A stretch of 64,000 nucleotides of DNA from Rhynchopus euleeides (taxonomy: Eukaryota; Euglenozoa; Diplonemea; Diplonemida; Diplonemidae): contig OY723322.1 in NCBI GenBank assembly GCA_963210315.1, positions 310,001 through 374,000 on the forward strand, given 5' to 3'. This document shows positions 10,401 to 19,350 of the stretch, in pieces (position 1 is the first letter of the stretch; each line of letters starts with the position of its first letter). A program made the translations under genes and the position numbers. The notes below the pieces were generated by a model. The model did not search any database. It was not told the DNA's origin and saw only the letters and a program-made list of their open reading frames with translations.

Positions 10401-12141
10401 ACCCTTTGCTGTGCGACTTTTTTTTCAGCCCGAAGTACTTCTCCTTGCTCTTCTTGTCCACTTCCTCGCTCAACACCTGCTCGCGGTGCCGCACCTGCCA
10501 GTCGCCGTCTTTTTCGACCGGCTTCTCCCGCGTCGCCAGCGGCTGCCCGTCGGCCCGCCGGCGCTCCCACTGCTCGTGCCGCTGCGACTTCCATGCCCGC
10601 AATGACACGACGGCTTCGCGCGTCGCGACCCGCCCGCGGGCCATCAGCCGGCCGGAGAACCGCTCGGTGTACATCGTGGTCGTCTCGATCCCATGGGCGT
10701 CCACCGTGGTCTTCGGCGCCCCGACCTCCGTTCCGTGCATCAACCCGACACTCACGCCGACCATCCCGACCGACGCGTGCGCCCCTGACCCTTGCGCCGT
10801 GGTATAGACGTCGCGGCCGCGGCGCCGCTCGTGCAGCTCCACCCGCTCGAAGTGCACCCCGACGTTCACCGGCACCGGTCCGCCCCACCCGACGTCTGCG
10901 TTGAGGGAGTCGCTGGCAAGCGACTGCAATCCGTGTGACCGCGTGAACCCCTGTGTGAGGCTGTGCGTGTGGCTCAGCGTGACAGGCACGCCGGCGGACT
11001 GGAGCGCCGCCGACGCCGCGATCAACCCCAGCGCTTCCTTGTCGACACGACCAGTCCGGACCAGCTGACTCGCCGCGGCGACTGACACCGCGGCGCTCAC
11101 GGCACCGATGCTCTCGCCAATGTGCTGCTGCAACGCGTCGGTGACGGCAGAGTTGGCCAATTTCGCTGCGCTCTCCAGAGCTACTTCACGAGTCATTCGT
11201 GACAGTGCTCCTCTGTCGAACCGGCCCTCCAACGCCTGGCTGACAGCGCCCAGCACGAGGGTCGTCTTCGCAGCATCGAGTGCCAGTTGGACATGCGGCG
11301 AAAGCACGCGTATCTGCGCAACGGCTACCGTTGCCACATGCGCGCCGTCCACGACCACGTGTGCCTCGAGCGTATGCGTGCTGAAGAACATCCCCGTCTT
11401 CGCCCCTTCGGCCAAGTGCGCATGGGGGTGTGGTTGCCCAGCGCCCTCGACCGGGAGCCAGTTGTCAAGCTTGTGCGACATTATCGGCGTGAGAAGCGCA
11501 TCTGTGTGTCGGTTGCTTCCCTCGACAACGGTACCATACGGCAGGTTGCGGCAAAAAAATTTGCTCAGTGGGTCGGTCGGGATATGGTGGACCATGATGT
11601 TGTCACCTGTGAACCCCTCGGGTGCCTCGGGTGCCTTGCCGTACGGGTTGAACACCTCCGCCTTCACAATGTCTGGATACTTCACCGCCAGCGCCACGAG
11701 CTGCGCGCCGCCCAGCGAATGCCCGTTCGCGGAGATCTTGACGTCAGGGTTCTTCCGGAGAAAATCCTGAAACGCCTTCTCCAGCGTCCCGAACCGACGT
11801 GACTCCGACATGTCGAAGCCGTTGGACCACACCGCCGCATCGTTGCTGACGTCCCGCAGAAAGTTCTTAGAGAGCTTGAACTCAGTGCCGCGGGCGAGGA
11901 GGTGAACGAGCTCGGGGTCACTCCGCAGACGCACGAACGCGTAGTCTTGCGTGGTCTCCAAGACTTCCATCCCGCGCAGCTCTGGGAAGCGAGCCTCGAA
12001 TGTCCGGGCGAACACACGGATGCGGTCAGAGCTGGTTTTGCCTTCAGGTGTCTTGAACGACGCGGACAGTTGGTACGCCATCTCGGACATCACGGCAGCG
12101 AGTTCCTCGCGGTGCGAGAACTCATGCGGGGCGGCCGCCAT
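7486..12141 (-). CDS. Giant lipase-like / J-domain fusion protein (1551 aa)
   Basis: The start is taken at the ATG at 12141 (MAAAPHEF): it precedes the first conserved-looking segment, while the open frame further upstream is low complexity and contains a dispersed repeat. The N-terminus is a class-3-lipase-like alpha/beta-hydrolase: GHSLGG at 140-145 gives nucleophile Ser142, with Asp190 (IPTDPL) and His223 or His212 as candidate partners. A long middle region, rich in T, V, E and K, follows; it has repeated beta-strand-like text and is of no family I recognise. Next come Gly/Ala-rich hydrophobic stretches near the C-terminus that could enter membranes. The last 96 residues form a J-domain with HPD at 1486-1488, expected to recruit Hsp70. 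The gene is intronless over 4.65 kb, unlike two neighbours. The parts suggest an enzyme delivered or held by a chaperone; transfer from a bacterium or virus is possible but unproven. Confidence 0.8.
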   Translation of the reverse strand: MAAAPHEFSHREELAAVMSEMAYQLSASFKTPEGKTSSDRIRVFARTFEARFPELRGMEVLETTQDYAFVRLRSDPELVHLLARGTEFKLSKNFLRDVSNDAAVWSNGFDMSESRRFGTLEKAFQDFLRKNPDVKISANGHSLGGAQLVALAVKYPDIVKAEVFNPYGKAPEAPEGFTGDNIMVHHIPTDPLSKFFCRNLPYGTVVEGSNRHTDALLTPIMSHKLDNWLPVEGAGQPHPHAHLAEGAKTGMFFSTHTLEAHVVVDGAHVATVAVAQIRVLSPHVQLALDAAKTTLVLGAVSQALEGRFDRGALSRMTREVALESAAKLANSAVTDALQQHIGESIGAVSAAVSVAAASQLVRTGRVDKEALGLIAASAALQSAGVPVTLSHTHSLTQGFTRSHGLQSLASDSLNADVGWGGPVPVNVGVHFERVELHERRRGRDVYTTAQGSGAHASVGMVGVSVGLMHGTEVGAPKTTVDAHGIETTTMYTERFSGRLMARGRVATREAVVSLRAWKSQRHEQWERRRADGQPLATREKPVEKDGDWQVRHREQVLSEEVDKKSKEKYFGLKKKSHSKGYDYGTAQDARERHSELLPSGEGVSKSRYEKVVDESIFQDLRWEETKKRRVMRGTRTKRHEYAPAQQRTSEHVQTKYLTVDTEQLKAPHETRQIGNAHGFESFDTVTAKSETEHRVCSGDADQCQKVEKELGVHTAVTHRSKEEQHGQSYGEAQGTVLKTTIREELERSSFEQTTHVAGDAVTEAAVGDRSQQHEETVRHKNTVYKAQDAPLRTVQSVDADSGIATQRETTVVEVGETTVVPVTTDGAAGTVRITSSEHEYGTFLHQKGSVLEGDATVKYTTVGMFSCLVANDGEAVSASYADTTHQSERSAHSTENGKFGETTAMSTLDGGVSRKEFVSLTRKDTTVTTKNEHSPAVPGAQHGTTKLVVTVLGTKVASDTTQPVTVQSSETATTSDYTVIDKVSAVKDVLQETYVKHGVETDFATGKRVTDGDAAARLADGTTTKYVTGEKRSEEVAFVGTTQHRVVEPTKGHVISETETQRWGDEKRSGGEIKLVTQQKIVKGGSRVYFADNASAGKKAVDTDVIALSASQQVRHVSWTEENSKQISWGGLREVSCTRRREKYERSTEPIDPTTLQALPQAEGQRVKDGSRKIDTTLEKGILVDEVKGEVTQFDADGKETHKEVESRWERGEIGNRCIAAGVGGATASALRAGERIAAKWRDGESVGIADAGEAFADAAVGGGTGVATAFVSGVAERVSRRHVSANRACVIGSVVSAAAGGIASYGRSAREGKNSDSAAQAAACAVGESAVRAAVSSAASVSCRAASSIALCGAVAGAEAAVEGAFAVYDVWKTTDLADKDPRKVTIAAATKRVGVSTALAAGSVVGAELAALGCAACAAGAATTLCLPAVVGAVAAWGISTFIVRWDDPVPAQLDGLEKALGFPRRPSEKEARKAYRIGALDHHPDKKGPGYTKAFQDYNRDYRKYCLLRGWERSAEQHRAFEAKAQAEPPQTWGDYIEVLLETMVELI

Positions 12142-13028
12142 CGGCCCGGTGGCGTCGTCGGTACAACTTCCGGACACTGTAGTGAGCAGAAATGGTGGTT
12201 GGCGGCGAAGACCGCAGAAGGGCCTGCACCAAGCGCACGGCGGAGACGGTTGATGCGTTGGCAGAGAGAGAGGGGGGGGGAGGTCTCCTGGGAACCTGAA
12301 GTGGTGTGTGTGGGCGCACAAAAAGCGAAATGGCAAAGCACAGCACGTGGCATCAACCACCACTTCGCCTGACAACAGCAAGAAACTCCTTCGGTGTGAG
12401 GGGACAGAGACGGCGACCCGCTTTGTTTGCGTGCGGGGGAGGGTGATTTCGCTGAGACTTTCCTGGAAAACCAAAACAACCACAGCAGGGGCACCCTGCC
12501 CCTCTGCCTTGGGAGACGGCTGCCGCAAGCAGGCAGGCAGAGGTGTGCCTGTGCCTGGGCATGCCTCGGCAGGTCGGGGAGAGGCCTCGTTGGAAGCGAA
12601 CAGCACACGTGGACATCCTACGCCGGACACGGCAACATTGAACAAGGCACGACACATGGCACACGGCATCAGGCGGCTGCAGCGTGTTGGGCGGCAGGCC
12701 TGTGCGGCACACGGAATGGGGTGGGTGTGGGGAAGGAGGAGGGAAGGGCACAGATGCATGGATCTGTGCCGGCACTGGTACAGCTTGTGCATGTAGTTGG
12801 AAGAAGGGGTGGGTGCATGCGCATGCCTTGCCTTGCCTGGTGTACGGTACAGCCAACACCAAGCAGGCAAGCAGACAGGCAGTGGCAGAGTGAGGGTGCA
12901 GGATTCGTCTGAGGTTGATCTCCGGGTATTTTACTCACACGACACTGCACTGCACTGCACAGCACTGGAGTACATTGCAGTACACACCCCACAAGACTGG
13001 ACCAGATTCAGTTTAAAACAGTCGACGC
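12142..13028. other. Intergenic, with a repeat fragment at 12446-12508
   Basis: This spacer separates two minus-strand genes. It contains the dispersed fragment also found at 5722-5790. The minus-strand frame stays open through much of it, but its composition is low complexity and it overlaps the repeat, so it is treated as 5' flank rather than coding. Short CTGCA/GTGCA-rich text lies at 12940-12980. Confidence 0.55.
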
Positions 13029-14126
13029 TCACTTCGCCAGAGCGAAGCCCAGGCGCGAGCCCGAGACGTCGAACTCGACGTAGTACTTGCGCATGAAGAC
13101 GTCACCCAGGATCCAGATGGGGCCGGTCGGGGCGGGGACGTCGATGCCCATGAAGCCGCTGAGGCACTGGCCCGACACCTTCAGGATGTAGTCCTTCTGC
13201 TGCAGGGTGTAGGTCTTCCCGCCCAGCACAATGTCCAGGTCGGGGAGGGTGTTGTCCTCGGGGCACGTGGTGTAGGTGCACTCGCCCGCGATGTTCGACT
13301 TGCACCCCAGCTTCGCGTTGATCGCCTTCGACGCCGACTTGGGGAAGGCCATCAGCGACGTGCCCGAGTCCACAATCGCCTTGATGTTCGTCCCCAGGGA
13401 CTCCCCGGCGAAGGTCATCGAGTCGCCCACAATCTGCCAGTAGCCCTTCTTCGACACGGGGACGTAGTCGAACGACCCGGTGTACTTCGTGTCGTCCACA
13501 CCGCCCAGCGTCAGCTCCCCGTCCGACCCGTCGCCAGTCAGGTAGAAGGCGAAGCTCTGCTTCGCGATCTTCCCCTGGCGGATCAGCTCGAAGAAGGGGG
13601 GCAGCACACCGTCCACCGCAATCGTCGGCCACCCCATCCCGCAGATCCCGTCGAACTTCGCCACGTCCCACGTGATACCCGGCTCCTTCGTCGCCTCCCC
13701 GAACAGCAGCGTCGCGTTCAGGCCCCCCACGCTGAACACGTCCTGGTCGATGATCCCCTCCAGCTTCCCGCTCCCGTACTGGATCGCGAAGGTCGTCCCG
13801 TTCGACACGTACGTTGACGACTTCTCCGAGTGGTAGCGCGTGTGCCCGATGATGCTGGGCTTCGGCCCCGGCACCCACAGGTTCGAGCTCCCGGTGTCGA
13901 AGATCACCTTGAAGTGCTGCGGGGGCGTCCCGATCGTGATGGGCCCGTAGTACTGCGCGTTCTGGTAGTTCGTGATCGGCACCTCAGCCGCACCGTACTT
14001 CTTCGCCAGCAGGTGCATGTCCGTCCGCACGCTGTCGAGCGTCGTCTCAGGCTTCGACAGCTGCACCTTCATCCCGCTCGCCGCAACGGCGCACCCCAGC
14101 ACCGCCAGGGACAGCATCTTCTGCAT
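13029..14126 (-). CDS. Pepsin-like aspartic protease (A1 family, cathepsin D type)
   Basis: A secreted or vesicular acid endopeptidase of family A1, 365 residues. An N-terminal hydrophobic signal (MLSLAVLGCAVAASG, residues 4-18) is followed by a short propeptide-like stretch. Catalytic motifs are FDTGSS (Asp77) and VDSGTS (Asp253), and the flap tyrosine is Tyr117 in AIQYGSG. Cys275-Cys283 and Cys289-Cys321 are plausible disulphide partners. The end GFALAK matches the family's closing strand. The first ATG of the longer open frame (14225) would place a Lys-rich segment before the signal peptide, so the start at 14126 is preferred. The gene is intronless and its third codon positions are strongly G/C, which suggests high expression. 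It lies downstream of, and on the same strand as, the small W/G-rich gene. Confidence 0.93.
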   Translation of the reverse strand: MQKMLSLAVLGCAVAASGMKVQLSKPETTLDSVRTDMHLLAKKYGAAEVPITNYQNAQYYGPITIGTPPQHFKVIFDTGSSNLWVPGPKPSIIGHTRYHSEKSSTYVSNGTTFAIQYGSGKLEGIIDQDVFSVGGLNATLLFGEATKEPGITWDVAKFDGICGMGWPTIAVDGVLPPFFELIRQGKIAKQSFAFYLTGDGSDGELTLGGVDDTKYTGSFDYVPVSKKGYWQIVGDSMTFAGESLGTNIKAIVDSGTSLMAFPKSASKAINAKLGCKSNIAGECTYTTCPEDNTLPDLDIVLGGKTYTLQQKDYILKVSGQCLSGFMGIDVPAPTGPIWILGDVFMRKYYVEFDVSGSRLGFALAK

Positions 14127-15041
14127 CTTGTGGTTTTTGCTGATCAAGGGTGGTGAGGTGTCTTGGCGTGTCTTCTTCTTGTGCTTGATTTTTGGTGAAG
14201 AGTCAAGAGTGCACGGAACACACACACGTTCAACTCACAACCCACAACCCACACAAACTGCAGGCTTCAGGCAGGGTGCAAATCAAACAGACCACCCACA
14301 CAAACAGCCACCAATGCACATATTGACACAGATATTCTCGTGACGATCGGCCTCCACATGTCGGTGCGCCACAGCAACAACTCGCTGCTGTTGTTTCCCC
14401 TCAGGGGCTCTTTCCCACTCGCGAAGACTCACAGAATCATCCGCCAGGACAGACGCTCGATGGGCGGGTGAACGCGCACCTCGGCTGCCCTGGCTTATAC
14501 AGAGCAGTAGATACGGCGGCAGCACAGCAGACTGCTGCCACTGTGTTGCAGCCTCTTGGCAAGCCCGCCTCATGCGGCTGGCAACGGAACTGCCGCTACC
14601 GTGTGGCACCGGCCCTGTTACAAACCGTCACGGCACCGGCAGTCCCGCATGTGCGCGCAGGGGGAAGCATGTTCCTCAACGCAGGCAATCCTGACACCAG
14701 CAAGGCACAAGACAGCAAGCATGATGTGCCACAAGGCAGCCAGACGTGCCTCTCTCGAGCTGCAGGGAATCAGCTCCTCTGCACGCCGGCACGGCGCTAC
14801 CCTGCAGGGAAACACCAGGGACGCACGCAGGGCATGGCAGGGCAAACAAAACACAGCACTTGGGGTTGACAAACAGAGGGGAATGGAATACGAACGCAGC
14901 GGGGGCACAGGACGCCCCCATATAAAGAAACCCGACGCTTCATCGCAGCACGCATAACGCACCGAGCCCATGCTCTCTTGATGCGATCTCTCGACATCCC
15001 ACACAAGCCCCACCTGGCGTTGTGTTGGCCCCAGAGGTGTA
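14127..15041. other. Intergenic 5' flank of the protease gene, no gene seen
   Basis: I find no supported reading frame. The area immediately upstream of the protease start is probably its promoter and leader, but I see no unmistakable TATA or initiator element. Confidence 0.45.
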
Positions 15042-15127
15042 CGGCCGTACGGTACGCGTACGCGTATGCCGTACGCACTTTCTGAAAATCGCGCTGCGTA
15101 CGCGTACGCAGAATTTGCGTACGGCTG
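15042..15127. repeat. TACGCG-rich near-palindromic repeat, copy 1
   Basis: Two CGTACGCG-rich arms flank a constant core, ACTTTCTGAAAATC. The arms are self-complementary (GTACGGCCGTAC, CGTACGCGTACG). The same arrangement recurs about 340 bp to the right. Confidence 0.8.
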
Positions 15128-15377
15128 GTATTCCAGGTCTCTCAGCACAGTCGGCCACCCAGCGGATGGCTGGGCCCTGGCCTTTGCTGCTGCCTTTCAC
15201 AGATGGTTACTTACCGCGCTCGTGGCGAATAACTCGCAACACCTGCAAGTACACCCGCAAGCATACTGCAAAAGGTACTACTTCCGACTGGAAGGCTCGA
15301 AGGGTGCCCCTGGTACACCTGAGTTCGACTGTCGGATTTGGTGTGCGGCCATGGCCGTCTCCTGTGCTCCATAGACT

Positions 15378-15467
15378 GCCGTACGCAGCGCCGTACGCAT
15401 ACGCGTACGCGTACGCCGTACACACTTTCTGAAAATCACGCTGCGTACGCGTACGCAGCCACCACTG
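15378..15467. repeat. TACGCG-rich near-palindromic repeat, copy 2
   Basis: This is a second copy with the same core ACTTTCTGAAAATC and the same distal arm GCTGCGTACGCGTACGCAG. The surrounding sequence is not shared with copy 1, so it looks like a small mobile or gene-converted unit rather than a larger duplication. Confidence 0.8.
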
Positions 15468-15916
15468 GGTGGGGTCACGGTGATCTGTCAGGGGACTGGG
15501 TCGGGATCGTGTTTCTTTTTGACAACAAATACTACCAACAGCACACAGCCCCATCTATCCGGGACCCCCCCCCCTTTGGTTCTGTGTGTAAATTGCAATG
15601 GCTTGGAGAGAGGAGAAGCAAGAGAAGAGTTACCGAGTCGCAGAGCGGCACGGGGGGAGGCACGTCTCCAGGAAATTGAACGCGCACCATCCCCACTCCG
15701 CCACTCCACCACCCCATACGGCATCCTCCCTCCCCCCCCCCCCCCACCGCCTCCTCAAAACCGTCGCCAGGGGAGTGAGCGAGGGGCGGAATGACATCTG
15801 CACAACTCTCACACTCCCACGGGGTTTTACAAACAGGTTTTTATCCCCCGCAGGCAACGAGAACACAGCCCGTCATTCCACACAACCCCCCCACCCCATC
15901 CCTCCCACAGCCATCA
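15468..15916. other. Intergenic, C-rich, no gene seen
   Basis: It holds C-runs and short pyrimidine-rich stretches (for example around 15730-15750) next to the 3' end of the following minus-strand gene. There is no supported gene. Confidence 0.45.
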
Positions 15917-16525
15917 TCAACGCACCTTCCGCAGCGGCGAAGAGTGGTAAGCCGCCTCCCTGTCGAGGGTGCGCAGCGCCTCACGGTGCGTGTCCAGATC
16001 CAGGGCGGCGATATGCCTCTCGTTGCGCCGCTCGTCACCGATGAGGGACCCTGCCCTCTCCGGCCCCAGCTGGACAGAGGGGAACTGGGCAGGGGCGGGG
16101 CGCGCTGCGCGCGGGGTGCCAACAAACCCTTCCCCTGTGTAGCCGCGGTACGGCGAGCCGTGCGGCGAGGTGTTGGAGTAGACCGAGTCGGAGCGCGCAG
16201 ACAGAACCCGCGCCGGGGAGCCGCCGTAGGAGGACCCCAGGTCGCTTCCAGAGGCGTCGAACCTGCCACCCGGTCTCTCGGGGACAGGGCTGTGGATGCG
16301 GCTCCACACCTGGTTGTTGTCAAACTGCAGCCTGTTGGGCCCCGTGTGCTGCACGTGCACACCCCCGATGACAGGCCCGGTGCGGGTGTGCTGCACGGTG
16401 GTCTCGACACGGGTCCTCTCGCAGATCACCTCGTCCCCCTCAACGCGGTGCACGTCGCCGGTGTCCGTCACCCAACGCCCCTGGAGGGGCCCGACGCGCG
16501 CCACCGGGGAGCCATAGTGCGACAT
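15917..16525 (-). CDS. Hypothetical 202-aa protein with a W/G-rich beta module
   Basis: Function unknown. The start is the ATG at 16525 (MSHYGSPV), because text upstream of it is low complexity. The N-terminal third reads like a beta-hairpin module: GRWVTDTGDVHRVEGDEV, then IGGVHVQHTG, then LQFDNNQVWSRI. This pattern of W, G-D-V-H and a closing W-R is one I associate with small repeat proteins of protists, but I cannot name the family. The rest is Ser/Arg/Pro-rich and probably disordered, ending in an Arg/Asp/Glu-rich helix (IAALDLDTHREALRTLDRE). It is on the same strand as the aspartic protease, about 1.8 kb upstream of it. Reality of the gene is likely; the exact start is less sure. Confidence 0.6.
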   Translation of the reverse strand: MSHYGSPVARVGPLQGRWVTDTGDVHRVEGDEVICERTRVETTVQHTRTGPVIGGVHVQHTGPNRLQFDNNQVWSRIHSPVPERPGGRFDASGSDLGSSYGGSPARVLSARSDSVYSNTSPHGSPYRGYTGEGFVGTPRAARPAPAQFPSVQLGPERAGSLIGDERRNERHIAALDLDTHREALRTLDREAAYHSSPLRKVR

Positions 16526-16947
16526 GCTGCTGTGTGGGGTGGGGGTGAGGAGGGGTGTCTGAGGTAATACGGTGGCGTGCGCTACCCTGACAGCAACCTG
16601 GGTGAGGTGTGGTGTCTTGAGGAGAGAGTGACAGCCATGTGGAAAAAAAGATAAGGCTGTTGTTTGTGCGCCAAATCCGGCAAAAAAAACCAATCTCGTA
16701 TAGAGGGCGGCGACGGTGGGTCGAAAGATCGAAAAAGTCGGGGGAGGCGGGGCGACGGGGGGGGGGGGGGGGCCGGGGGGGACCGGGAGGGGGCCTACTC
16801 CGACCTACGCTGCTGCATGTGTCTGGCTGCAATCTGCCTCTTATTGCCTTACCTTACCGAGGGAGAGGCGGGGGCGAGAGAGGCGAGCGGGGTGGCGGGG
16901 TGGATGGGGATCAGGTGGGGGGGGGGGGCAAAAAGGATTTGTCATTA
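16526..16947. other. G-rich spacer, no gene seen
   Basis: The region is dominated by long G-runs (16759-16790 and 16916-16928). There is no supported gene. It ends at the target-site duplication of the next element. Confidence 0.5.
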
Positions 16948-16950
16948 CTG

Positions 16951-18093
16951 TTGGTGTTGCTGAAAGGCCCAAATTGCGTAGTTCGTGCGTAGTTTTGCGT
17001 AGTTTGTGCGTACATTGTGCATAAGCAATAATGCCACTTTTTTATTCTCTCCAGTGGGAAAAACGCTACCTCCAATACAGAGCCCAGACTGCACCAACAC
17101 TACCACCGGCCTCGTCCCAGACCTTGTGGTGCCCATTTCCTGATGTAGGGCCCTCCACGTATCCCAAATATCCACCCAGGCCCTCTGGTTTGCAGGAAGT
17201 CACTCTTCTGACTGCTGCGGAAGGACCTGTCTCCGAAGCCAGGTCTCCGGAGACCTGGCTCGAGACTCACCAAACTAGGTTGTCCTAAGTCTCGAACCTC
17301 GGAAGACACATCAGTCAGCCCTCGCCCAGCTGCAGCGTTTGTTTGTCTGTACCTGGGACCAACAGATGATAACGCACCCTCAAGACAAGCCATAGCTCAC
17401 TTGACAGTGGGTGAAGGCTAATGACACTGCTTGCGAAACCCCTTGTCACTACAGAGCCGAGACTGTACCAAAACGCCCCCGAAAGGGGCCCCCTACTCGG
17501 GTGTTGCAAAACCCCGTTCCTTTGACTATTTGGAATCTGTGCGGATCGTAGTGGGGTCATTTCTGTGGTCGAGCTGTCAAGCTTCGTCCGTGAAACGTGG
17601 GTCTGGTTCAGGGGCTGGTCATAGGATGTGACTGAGAGGCAACCACACCAGCCCACCCAGCGGGACCCCCTCCCTGGGTATTCCAAAAACCCGTTATTTG
17701 GAACGTTTGGGATCTGTGCGGATCGCAGTGGGGTCGTTTTGGCCATGGGGTGTCCATTTACACCTCTTACTGGGAACACCAAGTGGGTGAAAACACCCCC
17801 CCCTCATACCCCCCTACCCCCCCGAGTTCTCGGGGGGTAGGGGGGCCTGTAGAGGGCACACACTGTGATTTTTCGGCAAACAAACCTGTTTCTTTGCACG
17901 ATACGGGTGATTCAGAGTGGTCCCTGACTGGGATTCGAAAATTTTCGGCATTTTTTCAGCCTTTTTGGGCTAATTACTGGTCCCGCCCCAGTACAAAATA
18001 AAAAAGTGACATTACGAGGCCATATTGCGTAGTTCGTGCGTACTTGTGCGTAGTTCGTGCGCACATCATGCGAAGCACTTTCAGCAACACCAA
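16951..18093. mobile_element. 1.14-kb TIR element, 3-bp TSD
   Basis: Perfect 16-bp terminal inverted repeats, TTGGTGTTGCTGAAAG at 16951-16966 and its complement at 18078-18093, are flanked by CTG on both sides (16948-16950 and 18094-16 bp beyond the right arm start, that is 18094-18096). Just inside each end is a run of TTGCGTAGTTCGTGCGTA-like units. It has no transposase-like ORF, so it is a non-autonomous element. A related element lies at 29847-30408. Confidence 0.85.
17425..17770. repeat. About 180-bp units in tandem inside the TIR element
   Basis: At least two diverged units share TTTGGAATCTGTGCGGATCG, GTGGGGTCATTT and GGTCTGGTTCAGGGGCT. The same units recur at 56870-57190, so the array is older than, or separately mobile from, this insertion. 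Confidence 0.75.
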
Positions 18094-18096
18094 CTG

Positions 18097-19023
18097 TGGC
18101 TCTTTGTCTATTTTTTCGGCATATTTTTCACCACCTCCCCCCCTTCCCTCCCCCCTCCCCCCCCCCCCCCCCACCATACACAGCTCCTCACCCCACCCGC
18201 TTGCTCGCTCGGGGGAGGGGGGGGGGGTAAGGAAGGAGGGTGGAGGAGGTATCAAGAGACAAGAGAGAGAGGGAGCTGTTTGGGGGGGGGGGTGGGCAGG
18301 TGTGCCGTTTATTTTTGAAGCGAGTAATTTTTGTTGTGTGGCCGTGTCTCTCTGCAGCACCCCGTCTCGGAGAGAGGGTGTCAGCAGAGGTTGGGCGTGA
18401 ACGGGGGGTATTTTTTTTTTGGACATTTTTTTGGGCGGTGTTGACAATCACATACATCGTGAGAGCTAGGCTACGATTTTGTCCCATTGACATGGACTTT
18501 TCGGTTTGGATTTCCTCCCATTCTTGTCTTGGGGCACCGCACCCCCACCAGAGAGAGAGAGAGAGGAAGACTCGGTGGGGAGAAAAAAAAATACGAAATC
18601 CCCAGACGGGAATAAAAATCCCTCCCCCATCGCTGACAGTTGCCTTTTTAGCATCCATCTGGCACCCTTCTTTTGTTCAGCCACACACACCCCCCCACCC
18701 CCCACTCCTGCCTGCAACGTTGCTTTTGGCCTCCCCCCAACACGTCGCAGGCGCAACAGACCTGCCAAACCACCTCTCGTCATGAGCTGCTCCGTCCCCC
18801 CCCCCCCCCCTTGCACCACACAACACCCCCCAAGAAGTGGGGGGCGGGGTGCAGGGCGGGGATGGACCGGGGGGGAGGTGAGAGAGGGGGGGGGGGGGGG
18901 GGAAAGAGTCCGGGTTTTGTTGTGCGCACGAGCGGCCTTCTTTCGCTGTGACAAGCAAGCTTGTTTGGGCAAAAAAAAACCCACTACGCTAAGGTTTTAT
19001 GAACGATTTGATCGATCTGCCTG
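18097..19023. other. Low-complexity spacer with long C and G runs
   Basis: This is non-coding text with C-runs (18150-18172, 18797-18810) and G-runs (18205-18218, 18888-18902). A short piece near 18455-18490 (GAGAGCTAGGCTAC, TTGTCCCATTGAC) also occurs near 27270-27308. No gene is supported. Confidence 0.5.
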
Positions 19024-19350
19024 CCGGTGAGGGGGTGAGGGGAGGGGGTGAGGGGAGGGGGGGGTTTGCTGTTTCGTGTTCTCCTGAGTTTTGAGGGAAC
19101 CCCCCCCCCACCCTCCCCCACCCTGTGTGCCACCAGAGCCGACAGCCGCGGAGGGCGGGGGTGGGGGAGAAAGGGGCGGGGGGATGGGTGGCGAGATCCT
19201 CCTTGTTAGGGAGGGGCGCCCCAACCCCCGCAACCTGACTGTGCGAGACATCCAGGCTCGTTTATTTTCCAGACAAGCGCCTGGTATACAAAATATATTC
19301 GTGTGGGGGGAGGAGAGGAGAGAGCCTCTGAGAGGTGTATTAGATAAGTT
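19024..19350. repeat. Copy of repeat A's tail and the lipase/J-domain gene's 3' flank
   Basis: It shares CCACCAGAGCCGACAGCCGC, GACATCCAGGCTCG and CCAGACAAGCGCCTGGTATA with 7225-7385. After a diverged gap it shares GGTGTATTAGATAAGTTCAA with 7479-7498, which holds the last codons and stop of the lipase/J-domain gene. No coding sequence of that gene beyond this is visible here. Confidence 0.75.

Noticed and set aside
12142-12870. N-terminal extension of the lipase/J-domain ORF by 243 codons
   Set aside because: It overlaps a dispersed non-coding repeat (12446-12508) and is low complexity; conserved-looking sequence starts just after the ATG at 12141.
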